Assembly: GCA_964630875.1 (NCBI GenBank)
Contig: CAZVXF010000002.1
Span: 36,378 to 100,377 of the forward strand
Direction: 5' to 3'
From: DAIDHZ01 sp035480255
Lineage (GTDB): Bacteria > Chlamydiota > Chlamydiia > Chlamydiales > SM23-39
DNA length: 64,000 nt
Shown: positions 25,583 to 34,839 of the stretch, in pieces
How the letters are laid out: each line of letters opens with the position of its first letter
How positions within the stretch are numbered: the stretch's first letter is position 1
Position numbers and translations under genes: made by a program
The notes under the pieces: model-generated
What the model was told of the DNA's origin: nothing
Database searches by the model: none
The model's input: only the letters and a program-made list of their open reading frames with translations

Positions 25583-26545
25583 CTAAAGTATTTTCTCGGA
25601 AGACGATGGACGGGTAAAGTTCATAAATCTTACTAAGTCAGGCCGGTCAACTCGTGGGACATCCTTAAAACGTTGGTACTCAGCATCAGAACTCCTTATA
25701 ACGTGTCCATTAGAATTAATTTCCCCTGCTTTAAGGCTCCTATCTCGTACTAACATACCGTTTATATACCTAAAGCCACAGCTTTGAGTTTCTGTTGATA
25801 TGCTCTGTGCATTCTCTGTCGTCTGTGAACTTGCTTTATCTGGAGACGATGAACGTGAGACCTCCATATCCGAATCGGTGAGAGATTTCGTCGGTGTTGG
25901 TGAGGTGTGAGAGGAATTTTGACGAGACGATGCATCAGGCCCGCCAGTAATAGCATGTTCCGTTGAAACCGGAGAATCTGAGGGAGAAGTATCTGCTGAT
26001 AAGTTCTGGGTAGAATTTTTTTTAGTATAAGTTTGATATTGACGACCGAATGCTAAAAGGCAATCTTTTAATAAAATTCTACGCTCCTTTTGATTTGCTT
26101 GGATGACCTTATCTTCTCCTATTTCCCAATCTGATATCTCAAAATGAGCCTTAATTCGTTCGTGTAAATGATTCGTTTTTTCAGGAGGCAATTTGTCAAG
26201 AATATCCTTCAGGTTCTTTTCAGATGGGTCAAAATCATTCTTTTGACAAAGAAACATAAGCTGATGAAAGTTTGGAAAATAATCCGTTCTATTCCCGTTC
26301 GCTGCTTTTCTAAATTCTTGGTATTCTGCTTGATTTTCAATTAATTGAGCATCTTGACGAGATCTATATAATACATTGGAAAAAGAGTTCGCAAATACAC
26401 TTGATGCGACATTATCCACTTTTGCAGCGGTAGGAGACGATTGAAATAGGCTTCTTATCCAGGTCCAAATATGACCAAAAATACGGCCTGTTTTTAGTCT
26501 TGGTGTATCGGTAGATGCTTTGTAAAAAAATATTTCTTTAATCAT
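25583..26545 (-). CDS. Hypothetical Ser/Thr-rich protein, candidate effector
   Basis: 320 aa. A short N-terminal part contains GHIWTWIRSLF, then a helical region. Residues 170-245 are a low-complexity Ser/Thr/Pro/Gln tract (TSPSDSPVSTEHA, SHTSPTPTKSLTDSD). A conserved-looking C-terminal part follows (GFRYINGMLVRDRSLKAGEIN). No family recognised. The ribosome-binding site AGAAGG and promoter 26570-26599 support expression. Its N-terminal Trp/Ile-rich motif loosely resembles VKRISTWFSTP in the neighbouring 119-aa protein, so the two may be related. Confidence 0.72.
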   Translation of the reverse strand: MIKEIFFYKASTDTPRLKTGRIFGHIWTWIRSLFQSSPTAAKVDNVASSVFANSFSNVLYRSRQDAQLIENQAEYQEFRKAANGNRTDYFPNFHQLMFLCQKNDFDPSEKNLKDILDKLPPEKTNHLHERIKAHFEISDWEIGEDKVIQANQKERRILLKDCLLAFGRQYQTYTKKNSTQNLSADTSPSDSPVSTEHAITGGPDASSRQNSSHTSPTPTKSLTDSDMEVSRSSSPDKASSQTTENAQSISTETQSCGFRYINGMLVRDRSLKAGEINSNGHVIRSSDAEYQRFKDVPRVDRPDLVRFMNFTRPSSSEKIL

Positions 26546-26569
26546 TATTAACCTTCTAATTATTCTATA

Positions 26570-26599
26570 ATTATAACATAAAAATGTTTTTTTTGTGCA
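26570..26599 (-). promoter_or_regulatory. Promoter of the 320-aa gene
   Basis: On the minus strand TGCACA (26599-26594), an 18-bp spacer and a perfect TATAAT (26575-26570). The ATG at 26545 follows AGAAGGTTAATA, giving a leader of about 20 nt. Confidence 0.6.
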
Positions 26600-26647
26600 G
26601 TTATCTGCATTTCTTAAGAGTCTCGGATTTAATTACTTAAAGCGATG

Positions 26648-27007
26648 CTATTTTTGATTATTCAAAGGGGTATTGGTGGATCCGAATGTTCTGTAGCCGA
26701 ATGCCGTTTCCCCATTTAATCCAAAAATTTGCGATTGGGAATTATTATACGTAGCGTAGGCTTTGTTAAATCTAGCCCGGCGATTTGAGATAGGTCTTTC
26801 CTTCGCAACTTTTGGTATCTCCATCTTATTGGAGCTCCAAGGCCATAGAATAGGGGTGCTGAACCAAGTACTGATTCTTTTAACAAGATTTTTGAAAACC
26901 CCATCTGCCTTGTTCGCATTCGCTTGCGTTTTTCTAGACTGTTTGCAGAAGGATTTGGATTTATTAACATAGTTATTGGTGGAAAAACAACAATTTGTGT
27001 ATATCAT
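26648..27007 (-). CDS. Small hypothetical basic protein
   Basis: 119 aa, rich in Asn, Lys, Arg and Ser, with four Cys in the first 40 residues. A Trp-containing amphipathic stretch (KNLVKRISTWFSTPILWPW, about 44-58) could contact membranes. No signal peptide or family. It is on the same strand as the candidate effectors at 25583 and 23179 and has an AT-rich upstream region. An overlapping frame (26716-26970) is also open, but the chosen one is longer and starts with ATG. Moderate confidence that it is a gene. Confidence 0.5.
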   Translation of the reverse strand: MIYTNCCFSTNNYVNKSKSFCKQSRKTQANANKADGVFKNLVKRISTWFSTPILWPWSSNKMEIPKVAKERPISNRRARFNKAYATYNNSQSQIFGLNGETAFGYRTFGSTNTPLNNQK

Positions 27008-27100
27008 ACTACTAATTATATCAATTTTGTATTTAATTGTATATAGTTTGTAATTGATATTAATATATATTAAGGATAAAAGTAAGGAAAAGGAGCTTCT

Positions 27101-27274
27101 ATGTTAGCCTGGGCTATTATTTTCTTACTGATTGCGGTTGTCGCGGGACTTTTTGGTTTCCGTGGAATTGCAGGGGTTTCAGCACAAATATCTAAGATTC
27201 TGTTCTTTATCTTTATTGTGCTATTCCTTATCTCCTTAATCTTTGCTCTAACTGCTACAGCTGCAGTGGGTTAG
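27101..27274 (+). CDS. Small DUF1328/UPF0391-type membrane protein
   Basis: 57 aa with two transmembrane helices: WAIIFLLIAVVAGLFGF, then LFFIFIVLFLISLIFAL. The FGFRGIAG turn between them is the hallmark of the YtjA/UPF0391 family, which is widespread and of unknown function (often stress-associated). Strong ribosome-binding site (AAGGAAAAGGAG). The stop overlaps the convergent alaS stop by four bases. It is the only plus-strand gene in this stretch. Confidence 0.88.
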   Translation: MLAWAIIFLLIAVVAGLFGFRGIAGVSAQISKILFFIFIVLFLISLIFALTATAAVG

Positions 27275-29892
27275 CGTTTAAGGAGCTGCCGGATTTTATC
27301 CAAAGCATGAGGAAGGCCTTTAGGGTCCTTGCCTCCTGCTTGTGCGAGGTTCGGTTTGCCGCCTCCGCCGCCTTGGATGAGGGGAGAGACCTCTTTAATA
27401 AGATTTTGTGCGTTCACGCTCTTTTGGACTAGATCGGGCGAGACTGCGATCAGAAGCTGGCATTTATCTGGAGTCGAGGATCCTATGGCGATTACGCCTG
27501 ATTTGAGTCTTTGGAGCAGTTCTTCTGCGAAGGGGGCCATCTCTTCGGGTTGAAGGGCAATTTCCTCAGCGATTAAATAGCTTTCTCCCATTTTCTCTTT
27601 TCGAGTCAAGAGTTGCTCAAGAAGTGCTTTCGTCTGTATTTTTCGATGTTGCTTAATTTCTTGCTCGAAGTGTTTGTTTTTTTCCAAAAGAGCATGGACT
27701 TTTTCAAGTATTGTTGCGGGAGTTGCTTTAAGCATTTCTGCTACTTTTGCAAGTTCATCTTCCTCTTCTTGGACATATTTCTCAGCATATCGGCCCGTTA
27801 CAGCTTCAATACGGCGAACTCCGGCTGCAATACTGCTCTCTTTGGTGACTTTGAAAAGCCCAATTGTTCCTGCATTCGAGGTATGTGTTCCTCCGCAAAG
27901 TTCTTTTGAAAAGTCAATATCGATGACACGAACAGTGGAACCGTATTTTTCGCCGAAAAATTGCTTGATATCGGGACGTTTCTGGGCTTCATCGTAGGAG
28001 AGGGAATAGATGTCTACTTTTTGTGCTGAACGGATGCGCGCATTCACACGCTCTTCAATTGCGCGAAGATCAGAGGGAGTAAGTGCTTTATGATGGTTAA
28101 AGTCAAAACGAAGGCGTGTGTTTTCGACAAGTGATCCTGCTTGCTTAATATGCGCCCCAAGTTCTTCTTGGAGTGCGAGGTGAAGCAGGTGCGTTGCTGT
28201 GTGGTTATTTTGGATGTCTTGTCTGCGCTCTTCATCGATTGCTGCATGAATGTGGTCCCCTTTTTTAAGAGTTCCTGTTTTCATCGTGCCGAGATGTGCA
28301 ATAACACCAGGGAATGGAGAGGTGGTATCATCTACTGCAAATAGATTTCCTCCTTTGAAAATCGTTCCTGTATCTCCAACTTGCCCACCCATTTCAGCAT
28401 AAAAAGGTGTTTTGTTGAGTAAGAAGATGCCTGTTTCGCCCTCATTGAGAATGTCGGTGAATTTGCCATTGTGAACAATGCCAAGAATTTGAGCGTCTGC
28501 TTTTGTCGCGTCATATCCGACAAATTCTGTTGGTTTGTGAACGCGCATATAGTCAGCAAAGAAGCTTTCGTCGAATTCTTGTGCGACTTTTTTGTGCGCT
28601 TTACGTGACTTTTCTTTGGCTTCGTCTTCGAGAGCTTTGAAGCGGGCATGATCGATTGTTAGGTTTTCATCTTTAGCGATGAGTTCGATCTCTTCGAGAG
28701 GAAAACCGTATGTATCTTTGAGTTTGAACGCATCGAGTCCTGAAATGATTTTTCCATTCCGAGATGATTCAATCACGTGTTGTAAGATGTTTCCTCCGCG
28801 AAGGAGTGTGCGGATAAATGCCTCTTCCTCGAGAGTCAAAATTTCAGCAATGCGGTTTTGTGCGGCTTTCAGTTCTGGGAAATCATCTCCCATACAAGCG
28901 ACAAGACGTGGCAATACGTTTGCAAGGAAAGGGCCTTGAAGGCCGAGAGTGCGTCCATAACGAACCGCTCTTCGCAATATTTTTCGAAGAACATAGCCGC
29001 GATCTGTGTTGCTTGGTTGAACGCCATCAGCAATCGCAAAAGAAAGACTGCGAATGTGATCGGCAATCACATGATATGCAGGTGCAGAATTCATGTTTTC
29101 TGGATCGTATTTTTTCCCTGTCATTGTTTCCACTTCTGCAATCAAAGAGCGGAGAATGTCTGTTTGGAATACTGTTTCCACACCCATTTTGAGCGAGATG
29201 ACACGTTCAAGACCTGAACCTGTATCGATCGATTGTTTTGGAAGATTGGTCATCTTGCCATCACTTGAGCGCTCGTATTGCATGAATACGAGGTTCCAAA
29301 ACTCTAGATAGCGCTCGCCGGTCAGATCATCTTTAGGATTGATTGCAGATCCGTATTTTTCTCCACGGTCATAGAGAAGTTCAGAGCACGGACCGCATGG
29401 ACCTGTATCTCCCATTGCCCAGAAGTTTTCTTTCTCGCCAAAACGGACAAGTCGATTTGCTGGAATATGTTTTTGCCAAAGTTCAAAGGCCTCGTCATCA
29501 TCTTTGTAAACTGTTACCCAGATTTTTTCAGGATTGAAGGCAAAGATATGCGTTGCGACATCCCAAGCATAGGCGATGGCTTCTTTTTTAAAGTAATCGC
29601 CGAAAGAGAAATTGCCGAGCATTTCAAAAAAAGTGAGGTGACGAGAAGTATGTCCTACATTATCGAGATCGTTATGCTTGCCGCCGACTCGAATACATTT
29701 TTGGGTCGTAGTAGCTCTTGTGTAATCGCGTTTGGATTTTCCTAAAAAAACATCCTTAAACTGATTCATGCCTGCGTTGATGAAAAGAAGGGTCGGATCA
29801 TCATGCGGAATGACTGGAGATGAGGGAATGATTGCATGTCCCTGCGATTGAAAGTATTTCAAAAAAGCTCTGCGAATGTCTTGTGATAGCAC
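27271..29892 (-). CDS. alaS: Alanyl-tRNA synthetase
   Basis: 873 aa class II synthetase. The aminoacylation domain begins with FLKYFQSQGH and PTLLFINAGMNQFKD. The editing domain zinc site is visible as HTATHLLH together with CGGTHTSNAG. The C-terminal Gly-rich C-Ala domain contains GGGGGKPNLAQAGG. Complete and of normal length. Corresponds to CT749 in the conserved mfd-alaS-tkt neighbourhood. Confidence 0.98.
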   Translation of the reverse strand: MLSQDIRRAFLKYFQSQGHAIIPSSPVIPHDDPTLLFINAGMNQFKDVFLGKSKRDYTRATTTQKCIRVGGKHNDLDNVGHTSRHLTFFEMLGNFSFGDYFKKEAIAYAWDVATHIFAFNPEKIWVTVYKDDDEAFELWQKHIPANRLVRFGEKENFWAMGDTGPCGPCSELLYDRGEKYGSAINPKDDLTGERYLEFWNLVFMQYERSSDGKMTNLPKQSIDTGSGLERVISLKMGVETVFQTDILRSLIAEVETMTGKKYDPENMNSAPAYHVIADHIRSLSFAIADGVQPSNTDRGYVLRKILRRAVRYGRTLGLQGPFLANVLPRLVACMGDDFPELKAAQNRIAEILTLEEEAFIRTLLRGGNILQHVIESSRNGKIISGLDAFKLKDTYGFPLEEIELIAKDENLTIDHARFKALEDEAKEKSRKAHKKVAQEFDESFFADYMRVHKPTEFVGYDATKADAQILGIVHNGKFTDILNEGETGIFLLNKTPFYAEMGGQVGDTGTIFKGGNLFAVDDTTSPFPGVIAHLGTMKTGTLKKGDHIHAAIDEERRQDIQNNHTATHLLHLALQEELGAHIKQAGSLVENTRLRFDFNHHKALTPSDLRAIEERVNARIRSAQKVDIYSLSYDEAQKRPDIKQFFGEKYGSTVRVIDIDFSKELCGGTHTSNAGTIGLFKVTKESSIAAGVRRIEAVTGRYAEKYVQEEEDELAKVAEMLKATPATILEKVHALLEKNKHFEQEIKQHRKIQTKALLEQLLTRKEKMGESYLIAEEIALQPEEMAPFAEELLQRLKSGVIAIGSSTPDKCQLLIAVSPDLVQKSVNAQNLIKEVSPLIQGGGGGKPNLAQAGGKDPKGLPHALDKIRQLLKR

Positions 29893-30044
29893 GGCAATCC
29901 CTCAAAAAAATAGAACTTATCGTAACAACCTAGTCCTTAAATGTCTAAAGAAAATATAGAAAAATATAGGGAGTCAGATTTGGTAATAAATTAATTTTAG
30001 CTTGTGTTCTAATCTTAATTATATTAAGATTTTAATTAAAACAA

Positions 30045-30074
30045 TTGTTTTATTTTGCAATTAAATACTATTAT
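30045..30074 (+). promoter_or_regulatory. Candidate promoter of the first GNAT-like gene
   Basis: TTGTTT (30045-30050), an 18-bp spacer and TATTAT (30069-30074). It is 64 bp upstream of the supported start at 30139. The upstream stretch 29893-30044 is AT-rich, with an inverted repeat TCTTAAT/ATTAAGA and no gene. Confidence 0.42.
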
Positions 30075-30138
30075 CATTTCGTCGTTCGGTAGCTCGGGTG
30101 AGGCTGAAAAATAGTATAGATAAAAAATGGAGTTATTT

Positions 30139-30948
30139 ATGTCAGCAGTTAGTTCTCCGAACTCATCTTTTTCATGCAATCGCTCAGGAGGATCGGAAGA
30201 GTCGATACGCAGAATGAGACCTTCAACTCCATCGAATATACATTTACCTGTTTCAGAGAATAAGGATTTGTCATCGACTAGAAGAACTCCATTCCCGACA
30301 GGCAATGCTCTGCCGGTTTTTGCAGGTGTTTCTCGAGGATTGTCAGGGGATGTGGATTCGTCACCGACCGATTCAAGTCAAGCTCTTTTCGAGGCAATGT
30401 TGAATCAAGACTCATCGCAGGCGTCTGGAAAGTCAATCAGAGCTCCATCTTCAATATCTTCTCCTCAAGCAATGGCCACAACAGTACCTAGTCTGAACTT
30501 GATCATGGCTTCTCCTGCTGATTATCGGAGCTTATCAGACATGTTTCGTTCCTGGGCCTGGGGAATGGTGTTAAACGGTACAGAGTGTAATCGTGAACGA
30601 TTAGACGAATACATATTTAGCATGGGCATGATGGACACAGGATTTTCTATCTGTTGTTCTTATCAGGCGTTCTTTTCTATAGATGAGAAAGGAATTCCTA
30701 AGGCAATTGCACAGGTAAAAGAGACAGAAAATGCTTTTGAAATTATGACCACAGTCATAGGTCCTAAATATATTGAAGATCAGAAAACCAAATTGGATTT
30801 ATTGTCAGATTTGGAACGCATCGCGCAAGGAAGAGGAAAAAAGGAAATTAGAGCTTTCCCAACGCCTAGTCAGTATGAAATTTATCTAGAAAGAGGATTT
30901 GAAAGAGGTGAGAGCTATATTGTTATGGTTAAGAGCCTAAGACTGTAG
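30139..30948 (+). CDS. Candidate effector with GNAT-like C-terminal domain
   Basis: 269 aa from the ATG at 30139, chosen because GGAG lies 6 bp before it; the in-frame ATG at 30127 overlaps that site. The first about 120 residues are a Ser/Pro/Thr-rich, probably unfolded T3SS-type leader. The rest resembles an acetyltransferase fold: AIAQVKETENAFEIMTTVIGP (beta strands), a helix, then SQYEIYLERGFERGE, matching the GNAT end pattern 'AxxFYxxxGF'. The acetyl-CoA P-loop (Q/RxxGxG/A) is not clear (LERIAQGRGKKEI is the nearest), so catalytic activity is doubtful. It is paired with a second GNAT-like gene downstream. Confidence 0.72.
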   Translation: MSAVSSPNSSFSCNRSGGSEESIRRMRPSTPSNIHLPVSENKDLSSTRRTPFPTGNALPVFAGVSRGLSGDVDSSPTDSSQALFEAMLNQDSSQASGKSIRAPSSISSPQAMATTVPSLNLIMASPADYRSLSDMFRSWAWGMVLNGTECNRERLDEYIFSMGMMDTGFSICCSYQAFFSIDEKGIPKAIAQVKETENAFEIMTTVIGPKYIEDQKTKLDLLSDLERIAQGRGKKEIRAFPTPSQYEIYLERGFERGESYIVMVKSLRL

Positions 30949-31118
30949 GGCTTGCGCATTTGTATTGGTTTGGTTCTGTTTATTGTTGCTAGTTGTTTTT
31001 TTGGTATAAACTTAATTTATTATTATGATATAATATTATCAAAATATTATGTTAGATTATTCTTATTTTAAGAAAGTTATTGGCGAGTTTATTCATGAAG
31101 CGCGGAGCGTGAAAGCCT

Positions 31119-31142
31119 CTCAAAAATCGGTTTTTAAGCTGC
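31119..31142 (+). repeat. Dispersed palindromic repeat copy
   Basis: CTCAAAAATCGGTTTTTAAG followed by CTGC (31119-31142); this 24-bp run is identical to 47293-47316. It lies 29 bp upstream of the second GNAT-like gene, between two genes of the same direction. Confidence 0.75.
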
Positions 31143-31170
31143 TTTCAGGAAAGCACCAGGGGGCCCGTTA

Positions 31171-31863
31171 ATGTCGCTTTCCACTGAATCAGTATTAGAA
31201 CTGAGCCCTATTCTTTGCGAAAAGTACGAGGAAAAAGAGGACACTTTGTTTGTTGAAGATGGTCGAGCATCAAACATTAGTGCTCGAGTGCTAAAATCGC
31301 TTAGCCCTTCTTTATCTGCTGCTCGGTTGTGTTCTTTAAAAGAAACTGCAAGTCCCGTTTGCTTGTTAAAATATGAAGAGACGAATTTCCCTGCATTGAA
31401 TGCGATTGTTTTGGTTTGGGAAAAACTTGCTCGATATAAACAAGATGATTCCGAAACAGTTGAAGAACTTCGACAATTTGAAGTGTTTTCTTCTGTATGT
31501 CATGATATCATTAAAAAATTGAATTTCGACAATTGTTCGAGTTGTCAGTTCTATTTGTGCACAGATTTTAGAAATAATCCGCAAGCGGTGATGATCTTAA
31601 AAGATCATGAACCTCAATCGATTGAACTGGTCTACATTCTAACAAATCCCAATAATCTCCGCTCTGCAGTGAATGAGAAAGAAAGTAATCGGGTCACAGG
31701 AGCCGGTTCTTTTTTGCTTTGTTGTGCTGAAGCAATAGCCAGAGCCAAAAAGAAGGTCTTCGTTAAATTAAGTTCTTTGGCTTCTGCTATTGATTTCTAC
31801 AAAATGAATGGTTACACCCAGATTGGGGACTCTTCATATATGCAAAAGAGTGTTGCTTTCTAA
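31171..31863 (+). CDS. GNAT-family acetyltransferase-like protein, candidate effector
   Basis: 230 aa. N-terminal Ser/Glu-rich region (1-50), then a domain ending in a typical GNAT core. Motif A is RVTGAGSFLLCCAEAIA (about 174-190), whose GAG turn fits the acetyl-CoA pyrophosphate loop. Motif B is SAIDFYKMNGYTQIG (about 205-219). The middle contains several Cys. No signal peptide. It follows the first GNAT-like gene by 222 bp and precedes tkt, within a neighbourhood that is otherwise mfd-alaS-tkt. Substrate unknown; a host or bacterial protein is possible. Confidence 0.78.
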   Translation: MSLSTESVLELSPILCEKYEEKEDTLFVEDGRASNISARVLKSLSPSLSAARLCSLKETASPVCLLKYEETNFPALNAIVLVWEKLARYKQDDSETVEELRQFEVFSSVCHDIIKKLNFDNCSSCQFYLCTDFRNNPQAVMILKDHEPQSIELVYILTNPNNLRSAVNEKESNRVTGAGSFLLCCAEAIARAKKKVFVKLSSLASAIDFYKMNGYTQIGDSSYMQKSVAF

Positions 31864-31910
31864 AAAAGAGATTATCTGTTTATACTCGGCTAAAAATAGA
31901 GTATAGGCCC

Positions 31911-33902
31911 ATGGACAATAATCAGAAGAAAATCTTAAGCAAAATCGCAATGACCATTCGTGGTCTTTCAATGGATGCAGTGCAAAAAGCCAATTCTGGA
32001 CATCCCGGTATGCCAATGGGATGTGCAGAATTGGGAGCCTATTTATACGGATCTTTATTGCGCCATAATCCGAAAAACTCAAAATGGATGAATCGTGATC
32101 GCTTAGTACTTTCTGCGGGACATGGCTCAATGTGGCTTTATTCTTGCTTGCATTTGTCTGGGTTCAAATTGTCAATCGATGAAATTCAGCGATTCCGTCA
32201 GCTCCATTCACATACGCCTGGACATCCTGAGTTTGGTTTAACAGATGGCGTCGAGGCAACGACAGGACCTCTTGGTCAAGGGGTTGGAAATGCTGTTGGA
32301 ATGGCTTTGGGGATGAAGTTGCTTGCAGCGAAGTTCAATCAAAAAGATTTTCCGATTTTTAATAACAAAGTGTATTGCTTGGCTGGCGACGGTTGCTTAA
32401 TGGAAGGGATTTCTTCAGAAGCTTCTTCTTTCGCAGGTCACTTAAATTTGAATAATCTTGTATTGCTTTACGACTCAAATCATATTTGTTTGGACGGACC
32501 TACGTTAGAGTGCTTTACCGAAGATACAAAAGCTCGTTATCAGGCATATGGTTGGGAAGTTTTTGAGATCAATGGATATAACTTTGATGAAATGGAACGA
32601 GTTCTTGGCGGACTTCAAAAAAAGCAAGATAAGCCGGCTCTTGTCATTGTTCATACGATCATTGGAAAAGGGTCCCCAAATAAAGAGGGCACCTCAAAAG
32701 TACACGGATCTCCTCTCGGGAAAGAGGAGGTGGCTGCAACGAAAGCTGCTCTTGGAATGTCACCCGAAGATTTTTATGTACCTCTAGAAGTGCGAAAGTA
32801 TTTTGAGGATCGATTGCCCCAAGATGCGCAACTAGAAACTTCTTGGAATGAGATGTTTAAAAAATGGGCAAATACTTATCCCGATCTTGCAAAAGATTAT
32901 GAGAAAATGAAGAGTTATTATTTGCCGCCTGATTTAGAAGAAAAATTAAAAGGTATCGAAATTAAGGCGCCAATTGCTGGAAGAGCTGCTTCTCAAGAGG
33001 TATTGAAAACCCTTGGAAAACTCTTGCCTCAATTATTGGGTGGATCGGCAGATTTATCTGTATCCGATTTAACGATGATGAAAGATTATTCGGTTGTAGC
33101 TCCGAATGATTTTCATGGACGAAACATCAAATTTGGCGTGCGTGAGTTTGCGATGGGAACGATTTGCAATGGGCTTTCTCTTTGCGGAATGTTCCAACCT
33201 TATTGCGGAACTTTCTTTACTTTTTCAGATTACATGCGCAATTCGATTCGTCTCGCTGCGCTCTCACCGTATCACGTGATTTATCAATTTACACATGATT
33301 CCATTTTCCTTGGTGAAGATGGTCCAACGCATCAATCTATTGAACAATTGTCATCTCTGCGTGCAATGCCTCATTTACATTTGATTCGCCCGGGTGATTC
33401 TCATGAAGTGCGCATGGCATGGCTTGCTGCGCTTCAATATAAAGGCCCCACTGCCATTGTGTTATCCCGTCAGAATTTGCCAGATTTAGCAGAGACATTC
33501 GTTCCTTATAAAGAGGGCATGGCTCGTGGCGCTTATATCATTAAAAAAGAGAAGAAAAAACCAGACTTTACATTGTTCTCAACAGGTTCTGAGCTCCATT
33601 TAGCAATGGAAGTCGCAGCTGTTTTAGAGAAAAAGGGGAAGGATGTTAGAGTCGTGTCTATGCCATGCTGGGCGCTTTTTGATCAACAAGATGAAGCATA
33701 TAAGAAACGTATTCTCGGTGGAGATATTGGCAAACGAGTCGCGATCGAGGCTGGAACTGAGCTTGGTTGGCACAAGTATATCGGAATCGATGGAATTGCG
33801 ATTTGCATGAAAGGATTTGGTTTGTCAGCCCCAGCCCCAGAACTTGCCGTTGAATTTGGCTTCACATCTGAGGCGATCGTCAAAAGATTAGAGTCTCTTT
33901 AA
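31911..33902 (+). CDS. tkt: Transketolase
   Basis: 663 aa thiamine diphosphate enzyme of the pentose phosphate pathway. The TPP motif GDGCLMEGISSEASSFAG occurs in the N-terminal half (about 158-175), preceded by GPLGQGVGNAVGMALG. The pyrimidine-binding domain has GVREFAMG and HDSIFLGEDGPTHQ. The C-terminal domain ends with the usual acidic/aromatic stretch. Full length. Corresponds to CT750. It overlaps the end of the convergent kinase-like gene by 15 bp. Confidence 0.97.
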   Translation: MDNNQKKILSKIAMTIRGLSMDAVQKANSGHPGMPMGCAELGAYLYGSLLRHNPKNSKWMNRDRLVLSAGHGSMWLYSCLHLSGFKLSIDEIQRFRQLHSHTPGHPEFGLTDGVEATTGPLGQGVGNAVGMALGMKLLAAKFNQKDFPIFNNKVYCLAGDGCLMEGISSEASSFAGHLNLNNLVLLYDSNHICLDGPTLECFTEDTKARYQAYGWEVFEINGYNFDEMERVLGGLQKKQDKPALVIVHTIIGKGSPNKEGTSKVHGSPLGKEEVAATKAALGMSPEDFYVPLEVRKYFEDRLPQDAQLETSWNEMFKKWANTYPDLAKDYEKMKSYYLPPDLEEKLKGIEIKAPIAGRAASQEVLKTLGKLLPQLLGGSADLSVSDLTMMKDYSVVAPNDFHGRNIKFGVREFAMGTICNGLSLCGMFQPYCGTFFTFSDYMRNSIRLAALSPYHVIYQFTHDSIFLGEDGPTHQSIEQLSSLRAMPHLHLIRPGDSHEVRMAWLAALQYKGPTAIVLSRQNLPDLAETFVPYKEGMARGAYIIKKEKKKPDFTLFSTGSELHLAMEVAAVLEKKGKDVRVVSMPCWALFDQQDEAYKKRILGGDIGKRVAIEAGTELGWHKYIGIDGIAICMKGFGLSAPAPELAVEFGFTSEAIVKRLESL

Positions 33903-34739
33903 TCTCTCATTCAAATAGTTAAGCATGGTTGGGTCTGTCTTAGCCAACCATGCTTGCACAGGCGATAACGAATCACGCATTGCTTTTTGGTAATTGCAAT
34001 CGGGATCTCTTCGAAAATCGCCTATATCAATCTGATAGGTCTTCCCATTTTCGAAGCCATAATTTGGCAAAAAATGAGGATCCCGATTGATGATTCCCAT
34101 CTTAGATCTGTTTGCAACCAGTTCAATAAAAGTATCGAGAAGCTGCTTTTTTTCTTGGCACTTTGAATTTTGAAAAACTGTGGACCAAAGCGGGCGTTTA
34201 TACTGAAGAATGAACAGGGTGTTATCAAGAGGGATTTGGTGCCGAATGCCTAATGAATCGAAAATCGCGATTTTCTGTTTGCTTTTACTTTTGCCTAGGT
34301 GAAGCGCAATGGTTCCTGTCTGTTCTTTTAGCTCTTCATTTGCAATCCGAAAACTTTCAAAAACAAGCTGTTTTTTCTGTGCGATTTTCTCCTTTCGATT
34401 CTTGTAAGTACGAGGAAACATCTGCGTCCAGAAGGGAACTTTAAATTTATCGGTGCGAATGCATTTGAGAACATACTTCCCATCTTCACTTGCAAATGCA
34501 AAACATTGTCTTCCTCTTCCTAAATAATGAAAGGGTTGCTGAAGAATCTTGTGTGTTTCTTCATCGATGAATCCGAAATCACTTGAAGAATCTGACTGCA
34601 ATCGTCGCAAACTAAAACCATCGCGAAAAAAATATAGGCTTTGTCCGATGAGCAATGAGAACATGCAAACAAAAGATAAAAGGAGTAGTTTTTTCACTTT
34701 ACTCACCCGTAGACCCTTCAGGTTATTTAGGATAGTCAT
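33888..34739 (-). CDS. Membrane-anchored protein-kinase-like protein
   Basis: 283 aa. One N-terminal transmembrane or signal-anchor helix (about 16-38). The remainder carries the main protein-kinase-like landmarks in order: a glycine-rich loop LGRGRQCF (73-80), Lys92 in YVLKCIR as the VAIK lysine, a catalytic loop INRDPHFLPN with Asp220 and Asn226, and IDIGDF with Asp238 as the DFG equivalent. The catalytic region is short, as in small bacterial kinase-like enzymes (Kdo-kinase or aminoglycoside-kinase type). The substrate cannot be inferred; it might be a sugar, lipid or protein at the envelope. It is convergent with tkt. Confidence 0.75.
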   Translation of the reverse strand: MTILNNLKGLRVSKVKKLLLLSFVCMFSLLIGQSLYFFRDGFSLRRLQSDSSSDFGFIDEETHKILQQPFHYLGRGRQCFAFASEDGKYVLKCIRTDKFKVPFWTQMFPRTYKNRKEKIAQKKQLVFESFRIANEELKEQTGTIALHLGKSKSKQKIAIFDSLGIRHQIPLDNTLFILQYKRPLWSTVFQNSKCQEKKQLLDTFIELVANRSKMGIINRDPHFLPNYGFENGKTYQIDIGDFRRDPDCNYQKAMRDSLSPVQAWLAKTDPTMLNYLNERLKRL

Positions 34740-34839
34740 TGAATCGACTTTTGTCTATACTATTTACTTAACTTAGTTACGATCGTCAATTGTTGGCAGC
34801 TTTCCATCAGCGATCAAATATGATTTAAACGACTATACT

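Noticed and set aside
30036..30305. Minus-strand 89-aa ORF at the start of the first GNAT-like gene
   Set aside because: Antisense to the supported gene, no ribosome-binding site, composition typical of a shadow frame.
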